DNA from: Trichodelitschia bisporula
Lineage: Eukaryota; Ascomycota; Dothideomycetes; Phaeotrichales; Phaeotrichaceae
Assembly: GCA_010356995.1 (NCBI GenBank)
Contig: ML996689.1
Span: forward strand, 1,497,169-1,561,168
Reading direction: 5' to 3'
DNA length: 64,000 bases
The notes under the pieces were generated by a model, which did no database searches, was not told the origin of the DNA, and saw only the letters and a list, made by a program, of their open reading frames with translations. A program made the position numbers and the translations under genes. Each line of letters begins with the position of its first letter. The first letter of the stretch is position 1. Shown one piece after another: positions 33,361 through 45,585 of this stretch.

Positions 33361-36246
33361 TTACCGCTTGCGAGTCAGACGGAGCGCACCAGTCTTGAAC
33401 AGGAAGAAGAGACAGCCGGAAAAGCGCAGCAGCGACAAGCCGGCCGTGACCCACAGGAGGGCAGCGAAGTAGCGGGCGGTACGCGTCTTCGATTGCATGT
33501 TACGCTATTCGAGTTAGCAAGCGCCTTGAAACAGGTTTTGTTACAACTTACCGGGAAGATGAAGTCAAACTTTTCACTGGTGATCACGATGATCAGGATG
33601 ATGTTCGAGAAGATCCACGACGTGACAAGCTTGGTGCGGAAAGACTTGTACGAATCCTCGAGCGTCTTTTCCGTGCTCTCGACCGGTGGAACATAAGGCG
33701 ACAGAGCGCGCTTCACCGTGGTTTCGAACTGGCTGTCAATATCTGCCTGAGCCAGATCGACTTCCTCGATAACCGTGTTCTTGCCATCCTCAGACTTCTC
33801 AGTCTTGGCCGAGGGAAGCGCATCAGCCTTGTCGGAACCCTTGGTACCCCACGAGACATCGTGCCAATTGCAGAAGGCGTACACGTTCAGGATGTTGACA
33901 AATGACGGCATCAAGACGAGGTACTGAGGGAAGGACGTGAACATGTGCCACGGGTCCATGTACAGGAACGAGGCAAGGAAGTACAGGCCGAACGTAGCGA
34001 CGACGGCGATGAGGATAACACCGACACCATCCGCAGAGAAGAACTGCGCGAGATCGTCGATGTTCGACAGGCCCTGACCGCTGAGGGCACGCGCCAGCAG
34101 GTAGAAGGACAGGACGATGAGGTAGAGCTGAATGATACCGAAGACAACGAACGACACCGTGTACGTCCAGCGGGAACCCTTGGGACGATTGCCAAGCGCC
34201 AGGATAAACTGAAGAACCAAGAAGGCCAAGTAAATGTACTTGAGCACCGAGTTGACGTGCGGCGAGTAGCGGATCCCGAAAGGCCAACCCTTGTTCCCAA
34301 TCTCAGACGCCGGCTGGGAAATGTCATCGATGGTGCCACCGACGAGGTCCATGATGACTGACGTAGTCAGCCAGAAGGACGCCAACATGAACCAGGAGAG
34401 AATGGTCATGGCAACGTTGTACAGCATCTGGATGACGAAGAACAGCTTCCGGATCGGATTGTGGCCGCTCTTGAACATGCGCCCGAAGTGGATCAGCGAG
34501 TAGATACCCGCAGCGAACGAACCGTTGAGCCAACGGCGACGCTGACCGATGAACTCAGCAGCGCCCTCGGGCACGTCAGTCTCACCCTTCGAGGCCTTGA
34601 CGTAAGTAAGATGCCACTTGGAACCAGCTTTGGCGACCAATTCGAAACAGAGGATACGATCCTCGGCCAAGAACATGTTCTTCTTGAAAATGTTCATGCC
34701 GTCGATACCCTTCTTTCCAAGAATTTTGGACAGAGTGTGGTCACCGTGGAAGTACTGCTCCAGAGGACGGCCCATGATAGCGCGATACCGGTAAGCGGAG
34801 AAAGCACCCGGCAAGACGCTGACGTAGCCAAAGGAGCTCTCCAGAGGCTTGTCCAAGATGTTACTGATCTTGTACTCGAAATTCTGGCCGGCAATCAACG
34901 GGTTCAGGAGGTTCTTCCAGCCCTTGCCCAACATGGCGTGGATCTCACCGCAGGCGCCGCCCAAGTTCTTATCGTTGTAGAAAGCCTCCCACAGCGACAG
35001 AAGCGACTTCGGACCGGGCTTGGTGCCAGCATCGAGAAGAATACAGACTTCCGGGTTCAAGATACGACCAAAGGCGGTGAAGAGCCAGCGATGCGAGTTG
35101 ATCTTCTTGCTGTTCCGCTGCTTCAAACAGAACATCATCTGAACGGGAGGAAGCGTCGAGCTGGAATCATCCAGCGGCCGAATGAGCTGCTGATTAGGGG
35201 AGACTGAAAGCTGAGTGGTGTACTCGAAGATATGCGCCGTCGTTTCCTTGCCGTCAATGTCGCGCTTCATGATACCGTCTTGGTAGATGCCAATGGTAGC
35301 CAAAACATCCAGAGTGCCCTTGTCGCAGGGGTCGATACCGTCAAAGACGAGGCAAACCACAATCTTCTGCCAGGCAGGGCCGCCCTTGTTCCAGAACTCG
35401 GACTTCTTCAGGTTGACGATGTCACGGATGTTCTGCATCACACCGTGGAGCGTGCGAGAAGTCAGGACCTTGTCCTCGTTGTAGTACGTGATGGCGATAA
35501 GCAGCTCAGTGTGACGGTTGTAAATGGCAGGGCGGAGGTTGTACCCGTTCTTCAGGGTGAAGTCGTTCGGGTCGCATGTGGCAGCGGTGTCTAATGGTCA
35601 GTTGTGGTCAAAATCGCTCAGGAAATTAACTTACAGCGCAGATGCGTGAATTCCTCGCTACCAGCTTCGAGGTCATTGCGATACTTCGCCTGGATCGCGT
35701 TCTGGATGGCGCTCGGCACAGGATAGTCGGCACTAAGAACGGCACCTTGGACAAGCTTGACTTTGCGAGTCGCATTGCGCTTCAGACCGCCAGCACCGCC
35801 GCCGGGCTGTTGACGCTGACGCCAGGCCTCCGTGGAGCTCGTCTCGCTCCGGCTGTAGGGGGAGGGGGCGCGACCAGGAATCTCGTAGCCAGTAGGCTGT
35901 TCCATGTAGCCACCGTTGTAACCGGGAGCATTGAATGAGTTATCGGGAGCGTATGTCTCTGTTAAGCTGTACGTCGACGCGGGCCGCACGTTCGGGGTGT
36001 GCAAGCGCTCCGGGCCCTCAGCGTACGCGTTGCCAAAGGGGCCGGCACGCGTGCCCGTCGGATCATCGTGGAGCAGCGACTGCCCCACCTCTTCCTCATC
36101 GGAATGGCGCGAACCCGGATGGTATTGCTGATGATGATGTTAGCCTGGATCGCGAAAGCAAAGTAGTGATCACTTACACCCGGGGGAAGGTCATTCATCC
36201 GGTGGTCGCCATAGCCGCCGCTGCCACCAGCACCCTGATACGCCAT
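33361..36246 (-). CDS. chitin synthase, class I-type
   Basis: Exons 36246-36178, 36127-35635, 35590-33552 and 33504-33361 give about 914 aa. The hydrophilic N-terminal about 180 residues precede the chitin synthase catalytic domain, which has [45 protein letters not shown] (about residue 443), the acid EDRIL motif (about 497) and the processive QRRRW motif (about 537). At least six C-terminal membrane helices follow, ending [14 protein letters not shown]. The [14 protein letters not shown] segment fits class I enzymes, though class II is close. The enzyme polymerises UDP-GlcNAc into cell-wall chitin at the plasma membrane. The last exon is needed for the final helix, because reading through intron 3 gives an unrelated tail. 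Confidence 0.95.
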
Positions 36247-37849
36247 GGCTAATGGTCGTTAGGGAGAGGAGTAAGAAGTTGAGAATACGACGCTTAAAGG
36301 ATGCTTCAACGCGATGTAAACCCAAGAACGAGGGGAAGTGGTGATGAAGGGAGTGCGGTTTGAGGGTGAGATAGAGAGTAGTTGAAGGCAAAGGGAGTTG
36401 GCAACTCTTGATCAAGGGCCTTGCTCAGCTCGCCAACGGCCTGGCGGGACGGACCCGCTTAGCAACGCCAAGGGCCAGCTGCAAGCGGTTAGGGGGGGGG
36501 TGCCTTTGGGAAGGAACGACCGGGGGGGTTGTGCGAATGTGCGTGGAAGGTGTGCGGGCCCTAGGGGGCGGTGGATAGTGGGGCGAAGCTCTTGCCTCCA
36601 CAGCAAAGGCGCAGTGAGAGTGGAATGCAGGGCCCTTATGGAGGGTCCAGCAGACCCTTCTTCGGAGTATCCGCCACAAGGGTTCAAGACCCCCGCCCCA
36701 CTGTGTTTTTCCCCGTGGCTGAAGTGTGAATGGATTGGAGAGGGGAAAGTGAACGCATACGAAGTACCGTTCCAAGAAGATCGAGAGGAGAATAGACGTC
36801 CAAAGCATTTGGCTCGTCTCCTCTCCGCTCAACTGCTTTGCCTCCCAAGGGGTTGATTACTGCGGAGTACGGAGAAGGGAAGAATGGGAAAGGGTAAGTG
36901 GGGAACGCACCAGTCGGAACAAGAATGTACCTATTCGATGCCTGCCAAAAGAGCCCCCTGTTTCAGAACTTTCGACCGCGCAACTCCTTCAATTCACTCG
37001 ATGCACCTAAAACGCGTCTCTCTTCGTTCGTCTGGCTTGCGAAGCTGCAACTTTCTTGGATGTTTGATATAATGTGCAGACTGCAGCAGAAGCAGATCGG
37101 GCGGGTAAACGGTCAAACAAAGCGGCAAAGGCGTGTGTGTTGGTGGAGGCGCGGGCAAAAAGGGCCTATATAGTGTCGATCTCACACCGAGATACCAGCC
37201 ATGTGCTTATGCCACGCAGAAGAATATGGTGTCTCGCAGACCCAAGCGGCTATCCTAGATGCGAGTCTGACTGCACCACGACGGCACACTCAAATCTCTT
37301 CGCAGCAACAGACTTCTTCGGAGTAACCAGACCTCACAGCCTCTCACCGCGTCTCTCTCAGCGCTTCCCCCCCAAAAATAGCCCCGCTTGCCCAGATCCG
37401 CTGGCTGCGCCACAGCTGGGCATTCAACCCTGGCTCGGATCAGCCACGAAGCGCCACTAGCAAACCGATCTCACCGGTGCCGCAGTGAGCTGGGCAACTA
37501 TCAAGCCATTCCATTTTCCTCGCCAAAGCCGCATAATTAACCCTCATCGTGGTTGAAGATTTTGCTGACTTGCTGAGCTTCATCAAAACATACCCAGATC
37601 AATTGGCTCAGCGCCACTACATAGTCCTCGCTCGTCTCCGCGCCTGTCTCCCATCCCAGCACGGGGCTGAGCAACGACACCTCACCATTCGCGCTTTGTT
37701 CATGCACTCGCCCATCGCTGCTGTCCGACGCTCTGCAGCCCAATCGCGCTCCCCGCAGCCTTGCACAGCACCCACGCCGACCCATCGAGCCTCGCAGCGT
37801 GTTCCCACCCGCATCGAAACACAACCTCACCGGGGCATCACCGGATATC
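36247..37849. promoter_or_regulatory. divergent region between chitin synthase and the DUF218 gene
   Basis: These 1.6 kb separate two divergent start codons and should hold both promoters and a long chitin synthase 5' leader. A TATATA-like stretch lies near 37166. No coding ORF is supported. Confidence 0.4.
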
Positions 37850-39014
37850 ATGGCCCAATATGCTACCCCCCACACATTGGTTATCGTCTGTTGCCATGCT
37901 GTATACCACGGCCGTGGGTCCGGAGCCGAATCTCCCGAGGACGAAGTCTCGTGGGCCCTCGCATCTTTCCAGAAGGGCGAGCAGACGACATTCCTTCTTC
38001 ATGCGGATGCTGCCCTGCGGATTGCGCGCCGCGACCCTTCACACACAACCGTGATATTCTCAGGCGGACGGACCGCACGCGCCTACCCCGCACTCAGCGA
38101 ATCCGAGTCGTATCTGGCAGCACAAGCAGCCGTGGGGAGCTCGCTTGCAAATCTTGATGTGGATGTAGAGACATTCGCGACGGACAGTTGGCAGAATATT
38201 GTGTTTTCACTTCTACGATTTTGGTGTGTGCGTGGCGCATTCCCGCACAATATCGTTGTTGTGACGCACGCCTTCAAGACTGAGCGCTTTCTGAAGCTCC
38301 ATCGTCAAGCGCTCAGGTGGCCGACAGAACAGTTTAGGGTGCTGGGGATCAATCCGCCGTTCAATGGTAAGCCGCTCGCCTCTGCGATGCTGTATGCTTG
38401 CTGCGTTTCCATTTTGCGAGTTTCCCCTTGTATTCGCCATATATGGCAAATCTCCTCGTCTTCCTACAGTATATGGTGCAGGCATGGCCGAGGCCTTGTG
38501 GCGATCCTCAATCCTCAATATCGAGATACCAGGCACAACCCCACCGCAAATCCTCTTGTTACACACCCATCCCATGCTTCAATATCGCAATGCTGGCGAT
38601 GACATCACGTTAAGATATTTTCGTCCGATAAGCCATGTTTTGTAAACATTTGGCCCCTATGACATCACGCTCAACGTCTCACCCTACCTCAAACTTCTCA
38701 CTGTACCGTTCACAAATTGAATATAATTACCACAGCCTCAACTGATCATACCAGAATCCTCACTTGTCGGCGCTCTGGCTGGCGAAGCTACCGCCTATGC
38801 CGCCTGGCAGCACGATCTCTATGGGACGGGCACTGTTTTGAGAGCGAAGCGTGAGTCGCGCGGATGGCAACAGGAGGCGTTGGAGGAGATGTGGCGTTCG
38901 TATGGCCTCGAAGCTGAGCGGCAAGACCCAATCGTAGCGGAGCGCTGGAAACTGTTCCTGACCTGGGACGGAAGTAAGGTATACGAGGGAACCCTTCCGT
39001 GGATGCAGGGCTAG
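37850..39014 (+). CDS. DUF218 (YdcF-like) domain protein
   Basis: Exon 1 (37850-38366) reads MAQYATPHTLVIVCCHAVYH, then HADAALRIA, TVIFSGGRTAR, the SESESYLAA acidic helix, ATDSWQNIVFSLLRF and VVTHAFKTERFLKLHRQAL. This is the order seen in DUF218/YdcF Rossmann-like proteins. Exon 2 (38755-39014) joins in phase (NPPFNESSLVGALAGEA) and ends GTLPWMQG, giving about 258 aa. The family's biochemical role is not settled; bacterial YdcF binds S-adenosylmethionine. The predicted intron is 388 nt, far longer than others here. It contains a 58-codon open stretch beginning at 38470, so an additional exon or a shorter first intron is possible. Confidence 0.82.
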
Positions 39015-41449
39015 GATGGGATGGTTATTGGATATGAGCTCTGATAAGCATTTGCATCGGAGAGTTGACGATGTCTTGTTCACCTCCACGACGCCTAACC
39101 CACGCCGTGCCATTGCAGATCCCGCATCTGATGCAAAGACATCAAATGTCTTAAGCTCAGGCGTATTCAGCTTGCTGCGGGTGGCATCTCCTGGGCTGGC
39201 TGGGGCGTTTTGCGTCATGCACGCAGAGGCTGAGGCTGAGGTCAGCTTACAGAATAATTCGCACCCTCACCATCATGCGAAATCGCTTCCCGTGTCTGAG
39301 CTATCCAGCTGGCTGCGGCTGAAGTGTGCTTAAACGTGCAGAAGCTGGCGTTCTGTGTGCGGGGGAGCTGAGAGGCCAGTTGCTTAGTAGTGGGGGAGGG
39401 AATGCATACCACAGCTAATGTAGCCTTATCTCATCCAGTAGCGTCGTGGAGAACAACCTCAGAAGCGAAGCGATATGTTGGACTAGACTCCCTCTTCTGT
39501 CAACCGATGTAGGCTTTAATGCTGCGGGTTGCCTGACGTCTAGCAGAGTTTGTCGAGGTAAGGCATCCTAGCTTACCTACGCCTAGCTTCATATGCAATC
39601 TGGCTTTGTGAGAATGAGATTTCGCTTATTGGATGGCCTGAAGGATCAAGGTTGGGCCGAGCCGTGCTCTGCGCTTCAGTACCGTACAGTCCGCTTCCAT
39701 CAAGAGGATAATGCATGGTTTATCTTCCGCTGCACCCGATGCTTCGCGACGCCTGAGTGTCCCCGTGATTTCCAACAACCGGGATAGCCCAATATATAAC
39801 CGCGCTCGTTCTACAAGACAACCTCGGAACGATAGCGAGGGTGCCTAATATCCTGCGAGCGACAGTTGCTAGCCAGAATAGTCAAGACCTCGAAGAGCCC
39901 ATACGTTGTAGGCTATCAGGTTATGCATTATTCAACTTTACCATCAGTTTTCTCAGTTTAGATTCGACGTTGACGGACTCCGTACGGCCCATAACATATC
40001 GTCCTTTGTTTGCAAAAGGCTCAAAGACCGCGAGATTATAGGTCTGTTGCTCTTCATGCCACGCACTCACTTGCAGACCAGAGATGAATGTGGGGGTGGA
40101 GCTGTGTTGTTTTCTGGACGAGGGGGCCTGGAATTCACTTAACGACAGCACAAGTGCGGGGTGCTTTCAGCGTAGAGGTTGTCTTTGATTTCATATCTGC
40201 ATTCCATCTATCATTTAAACAGCATTGCCCATCGACATAATCCTCCATTGCGGCGAGTTTGTTGTCCGAACAGAGTTATCCAGGCACCAACCAGCTGTCG
40301 ACGAATGAGTTCTTTTGGTCAAGCACGAGTGGTGGAGCTTCAGAGCACAATCAACGAAGACCATAGAGATCTGTATCTGCGCTAAGCTGGAACGGGAAAG
40401 GCGCGGGTGCGGCGGAAGTGAAAGCCGATGTTAAGGCCGATGGTGGATTTACCGTTTGATGGTCCACGCGACAAACTTTGAACCGTGGAACTGAGATGGA
40501 CGCGTTCCTTCCATTCCTACCGTCTCTTTGCTTGAAGGCCCTTTCACTGGTTCAGTTGGGTGGTGCGCTAAGCCTTACACCCTCTTGTGACTGCAAAATC
40601 GTGGTCATTGTTGCAGTGCACGGGCCACTATATGGCCAAGCCATCCACCTACGTAAAGGATCCAAACTGCCAAACCACCACGTTCTTCGCTTTCTCTTCC
40701 TTAAATACGCCGCACCCTCCATCACTTCCAAACCAGAACTCTTGCTACCTCTCCCCGTAGCGAAGCGCTCGAGAAATTTTGCAGCATCAGCTCCCCATTG
40801 AGATCTCCACAAACTGCAATCTCTTCACTGCATCTGCTTCTCCAAAGCGTCGCCCTGTGCTCCCTGTCTCCAGAACTACTTCCGTCAAAGGTAACCGCAT
40901 GTTTATCCTCTTCAGTTCCTTCATTAACTCATATTCCCGCAGCTTACGCTTCCCCTGCCCCTTGTACGACTGTCGTAAGGCTTCGACAGTTGTTCTACCT
41001 CAAGAGCCACCTTGTACTTTCCGCCTGCACTTCCGTCAGAGGTACCGTATATTTATCTGCTGGAGCTCCTTCATTAACTCATATACCGCAGCTTACGCTA
41101 CATCTGCACCTTGTACGAGTAGCGCAAGACTTCGGCGGCTGTTCTATCCAGAGAGTCACCTCTGCTCTCTGCCCCTACATTCTACCCAAAGGATCACCTC
41201 TGCTCTCTACCTCCACATTCTCCCCAACGAGTCACCTCCGCTCTCTACCTCCACATTCCCCTCAAAGTGTCACCTCTGCTCTCTACCTCCACATTCTCCT
41301 CAAAGAGTTGCCCTGTGCTCTTTGCCTCTACTTCTGTCAAAGGTACCGCATATTTGTCCCCGGAGCTCCTTCAGTAACTTACATTCTCGCAGCTTACGCT
41401 ACATCTACCCCTTGTACAAGTACCGTACGACTTCGTCAGTTGTTCCACC
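39015..41449. other. 2.4-kb region upstream of MEX67, mostly non-coding, with tandem repeats
   Basis: From 39015 to about 40800 I see only short ORFs without protein character. From about 40849 to the MEX67 start codon the sequence is a pyrimidine-rich repeat array (next entry). Confidence 0.45.
40849..41449 (+). repeat. higher-order tandem repeat ending at the MEX67 start codon
   Basis: A unit of about 150 bp occurs three times, with bodies near 40879-41003, 41030-41152 and 41331-41449. Each runs TTCCGTCAAAGGTAnCG, CTCCTTCATTAACTCATA, CGCAGCTTACGCT, CCTTGTACgA and ends TTGTTCnaCC. The third copy ends at the ATG of MEX67. Between copies two and three, the pyrimidine-rich head of the unit (about 38 bp, TCACCTCTGCTCTCTACCTC then CACATTC) is repeated four to five times (41153-41343). 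Confidence 0.85.
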
Positions 41450-43606
41450 ATGGCAAAGGGGAGCAAACGCGTTGGCGCCGCCAAGTCGCGCCCCTCCGCC
41501 AGCAAAGGCAGCGATGTCGTGATGCGGGACATTCGCGAGAAAGCAGCTCAACGCCGCCGCACAGGTCCTAAAGGCTCGGTGAAAATCGCCGTGACTGGCT
41601 TCCACTCAACATCCTGGTGGTCACATGACCCTGGCCAGATTTCCGCCCTGGTCGAGCAGCGCATCAGCGTGTCTGAAACAGGCCCTGGCACTCGGAATAC
41701 AAATGGTGGCGTCCGCAAGCGCAAGATCAAGAAGAACAATGGCTCCAAAATTCGCAAGGTTCGTTAATAATCCTCGGCACACCTGTTTTCTCGTACGGAA
41801 AGCTGCGACACTTCGGTGGTTTCCTTGACAATCCGAGCATTCTCTCTGCTCCCCGCCTATGCACGACCGCTCAAGTTAAACTGCGGCTTTGTTGAAATTC
41901 GGCTCCGGTACTTGGACGCTTTCACATGCCACGTCGGGTTTTATGCGGCGGCACATGGCACACTGAGGTCACTCCAGCAGCTGGGACGAAGCTGTGTTTT
42001 GCAAGGTAACCCTTTCATGGAAGCTAATAGATCATAGCCCGCAATTTCCGGCACTATTGCGTACCTCACGGTCAGTGGCGATCTCGCACCCAAGGTTCTC
42101 GCACTTGACGGCCTCCGCATCAAAGATGCCGTGTTGCACTTCGATACAAACGTTCGGGAGGTGCGTGTGGTGGAGGCGCTCCGCCGGGCTGCTGGATCGA
42201 GTGGCTTGAGTGAGGGCGATCTCAAAGTTCACCTTACGAACACCCTCAGTCGGCGGTTCAAAAAGGAAGCTGCGCTGTTGGATCTTTGCGGAATGGCGTA
42301 CGATACGGATCTCAGCCCGCTTGGACTCCAGTTTGCGGAGCCAAGCAGCCCCTTGTTTGTGGCAATGATGGCCATTTGCGACGTGGAGTTGGGGACCGCG
42401 ATGGATAAGGCCGCTTCTGTCGTCCACGTTTCTCTCGCCAACAACAATATCGGTGATTTGGAAAGCGTGGCTACGCTTGCGGAAACGTTTCCGGAACTCA
42501 AGAGCCTCGACCTCTCTGGGAATCCCCGACTTGGCAACCAACCCAAGTTTCCGTCACTCTGGAAGCGGGAATTCAAAAAGCTCGAAACCCTTGTCTTGGA
42601 CAATGGCCCCCTTCTCAGTACTGCCGATGTCCGGCATATCATTGGCTCATTCCCCCGCCTTCTCAACATCAACGGCATCAAAATCCCGGACGATTTGCGC
42701 AAGAAGGTCAAGGGGTCGTTGGTTGTTCTTCCCGGACAGTTCAAGGATGATGGCGGTGTCGGTTCCCAGTTCTTGGCCAATTTCTTCGCTGGTTATGACA
42801 ACGATCGTCAGGGACTGGTGGATTACTACTACGACGACGCTTCCATGTTTTCCCTTGTCGTCAACAATGAGGCGGCGAGGGTGTCTGACGGCATAATTCC
42901 CAAGGGAGAGTGGGCCGCCTACATCCACGAAAGCCGCAACCTGAAAAAGCTGGACAACCAGTCGGCACGTTTGAAGCGCAAGCACGTTGGCAAGCAATCC
43001 ATTCGCAGTGTCTTCAAGGCGCTGCCTGCCACCCAGCATCCATCGCTCGCAGAGGAACCTGGCAAGTGGATGGTCGAATGCGTAATACATCCAGGTGTCC
43101 CGGACCCCACTGGACGGGTCCCAGGCGGTGTCAACGGGCTTCTGATCACCACTCATGGCGAATTCAAGGATGACCATGTTCTCAACGAAGCCCACAACGT
43201 CAAGACCCGGAGTTTCGATAGGACATTCATCATCGGTCCAGGTAGCGAGCCTGGTAGCATTCGCATCATCAGCGACATGCTCGTCATCCGCGGCTTCGGC
43301 GGCGCCGATGCATACAACGTTGGCATTGCTACTGCTGGCGCTGCCGCCCCTCCTCCGCCCCCACTTGTCGTACAACCGGTACAGCAACTTACGCCGCAGC
43401 CGGAAATCCAGCAACCGGTCATGCAGCAGTCGGACTCGGATGACGCGCAAAAGCAAGCTATGGTTACCGAACTCTGCAGACTGACGGGTCTGAATGTGGG
43501 CTACTCGACGTTGTGTCTCCAGGAGACTGGTTGGGCTTTTGACGCTGCCCTTCAGGCGTTTCAGTCTGCGAAGGACAGGATCCCCCCCGAAGCGTTTGCT
43601 GTTTAA
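41450..43606 (+). CDS. MEX67: mRNA export receptor Mex67 (NXF1/TAP family)
   Basis: Exons 41450-41758 and 42038-43606 give about 625 aa. The order of domains is that of Mex67. A basic N-terminus comes first, then an RNA-binding fold (SVKIAVTGFHS..TIAYLTVSGDLAPKVLALDGL). Leucine-rich repeats follow (HVSLANNNIGDLESVATLAETFPELKSLDLSGNP..LETLVLDNGPL). An NTF2-like domain follows (FLANFFAGYDNDRQGLVDYYYDDASMFSLVV..FDRTFIIGPG), with a C-terminal UBA-like TAP-C domain (MVTELCRLTGLNVGYSTLCLQETGWAFDAALQAF). With Mtr2 it carries mRNPs through the nuclear pore. The 279-nt intron is long, with a weak GTTCGT donor. An extra small exon near 41970-42005, followed by a GTAACC donor, cannot be excluded. Confidence 0.93.
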
Positions 43607-44162
43607 CTGAAGCGAGCAGTGGTACAGTGTGGGAGAGGAGGAATTGAAGGAACTTGTGTTCGGAAGGAACTGGTGTTACGGAAGGAATTCGTGCTCGGAA
43701 GGAAGTGGTGCTCAGGAGGAGCGCTGGTGAAAAGGCATGAATGGGTGGACGGACTGATTTATACTGGGGTTTGTGCATCTTCATGGGATGTGTTTTCAAT
43801 GGGTTGGAAACAGGGAAGGCGTTATGATGGCGGCTGTATACCCCACGACATGTTAAGGGTGTTTATGCATATGGTGTGCTATCGAAATGGGTTCTTCGCT
43901 GACAAAATGAAAAACGGTGCAATCCATTGACAACGTGCCTCTGCCCAACGTGCATAGACTTACCCTCTGCGTTGGCCATCCTGGGCGCGGAGATACCATC
44001 CTGGGCCTCGGATGCACCTCGCGGCACGCCGCACCGCACCCGGCGGCCGAGCTCACCTCCGCCTCCCGCAACGCCTCACCAACCCACCCCCCCCCCCTCA
44101 CCGCCGCCATTCTGTCGAAGCGGAATGCCCTTCTCGCCGTCTGTTCGCGGGCTGCATACACC
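43607..44162. other. MEX67 3' region and NUDIX gene promoter
   Basis: An 18-bp repeat (43646-43717, next entry) lies in the likely MEX67 3' UTR. The rest is the NUDIX gene's upstream region, C-rich near 44090. Confidence 0.4.
43646..43717 (+). repeat. about 18-bp tandem repeat, four copies, in the MEX67 3' UTR
   Basis: Imperfect copies of GAAGGAACTGGTGTTACG follow one another starting 40 bp after the stop codon. Confidence 0.75.
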
Positions 44163-45330
44163 ATGGCCAACATGAGACCTCACCACACGGTTCGTCTCCT
44201 CCCCAGGCTCAACGACGAGAAGCCGACGTCGCTGTGTGGACATTGACGCTGATACGCACAGGCCGCCATCGCGCGCCTCCGCGACTATACCCCTCCACCG
44301 ACGACATATTTCTCCCTCCCGCTCTCGCGTCGCGCCGCAGTGCTCATATTGCTGTATGCGGACCGCGGCGGCGATTTGCGCGTCGTGCTTACTATGCGCG
44401 CGAAGACGCTGAAATCATGTGCGCCCCTCTTCCCCCCCCATTCTCAACCACCCAACTAACCCACCCCGAATAGACGCAGGCCAAGCCGCGCTCCCAGGCG
44501 GCAAAGCCGACACCGTTACCGAAACACCTTTCACTACGGCCCGCCGCGAGGCAGAGGAAGAAATCGGCCTACCCGCTTCGCCAGGCGGTCTCCCGCAGCC
44601 CTGGAGGATTACGCACCTCGCGCAACTGCCCACGAATCTTGCCCGGACGGAGTTGGGTGTAAGGCCATGCGTCGCGCTCCTCGCGCCGGATCCCGCGTAC
44701 ACACCTCCGCCGGGCCAACCGCTGCCGCTCGCTGAGGACGTGCTCATCCCTAGGCTCGACGCGCGGGAAGTGGCGGCTGTGTTCTCGGCGCCGCTGAGGG
44801 ACTTTTTGAGGGTGGGGAGGGAGACGCGCGGGCAGCCCTGGTACGAGGGCGTGTGGATAGACTGGTATGCGACTGCGTGGCGGATGCATAATTTCTACGT
44901 CCCGGTTGAGAGCGGGCCGGTGGTTTGGGCGCCGGAGCGGGGAAACAAGGGGCGCCCGGTTGTGGCGGGGAGTTCGTTGCCTTATCGCGATATTCCGCAG
45001 CAGAGGGCACGGGGCAAGGATGAGGGGGCGAGGATGGGCGCGGGGGAGAGTGTGCCTGTTGCGGTGGGGCGGGAGGCGGCACGGTTGGTAGGGCAGGAGG
45101 AGGAGGGTGGGAGGGCGCTGAGTGCGTTTCGCGTGTTCGGGATGACGGCACGGATATTGGTTGATTGTGCGCGGGTTGCTTATGGGGAGGAACCGGAGTT
45201 TGAGCATAATTCGCATTTTGGGGATGAGGAGCTTATTGGGAAGTTGATTAAGAGTGGGCGGTTGGCGGCGGAGAGGACGCCTGGGGCGGAGATCACGAGG
45301 GAGGATTTGCTTGCTGCGTCGAAGATATGA
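44163..45330 (+). CDS. PCD1: NUDIX hydrolase, Pcd1/NUDT7-like coenzyme A diphosphatase
   Basis: Exons 44163-44189, 44262-44418 and 44474-45330 give about 346 aa. The NUDIX box spans the last junction (GQAALPGGKADTVTETPFTT then AARREAEEEIGLP), with the metal-binding REAEEE core complete. The conserved stretch upstream (SRRAAVLILLYADRGGDLRVVLTMRAKTLKS) fits the CoA-diphosphatase subfamily, which cleaves CoA and acyl-CoA. The protein ends Ser-Lys-Ile, a permitted peroxisomal targeting variant of SKL, and relatives are peroxisomal. A long variable insert with a Gly/Arg/Ala-rich part (about residues 200-280) is unusual. The tiny first exon (9 codons) is supported by frame and family sequence only weakly. 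Confidence 0.88.
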
Positions 45331-45585
45331 GATGGTAGGGCATACGTCACGATGTTGGGAAGAAGATGTAAATGAGACCATCTGTTTCGGCGCCTCCTAT
45401 GGAGGACTGCCTTCTACGAATGCTAGTTTACAAGGAAATCAGAGTCTACTGGCGTGTACTGCCTGTACAAACAATGCCCAGTGATTCACGGCGCGAAGCC
45501 GCATTAGTTACCCAAAACGCCGTGCTTCCAAAGCCTCAACACCCCTCAGAGAACCAGAGAAAGTGGAGGTACACAAATCCCAAAA

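Noticed and set aside
34461-35207. 248-codon plus-strand ORF
   Set aside because: Antisense to the chitin synthase catalytic domain.
40879-41343. Regular repeats considered as a CRISPR array
   Set aside because: The units are contiguous and degenerate with no unique spacers, and the host is a eukaryote.
40779-41571. Two overlapping plus-strand ORFs of about 250 codons
   Set aside because: Both are generated by stop-free tandem repeats, use frames different from MEX67, and encode repetitive Ser/Leu/Pro sequence.
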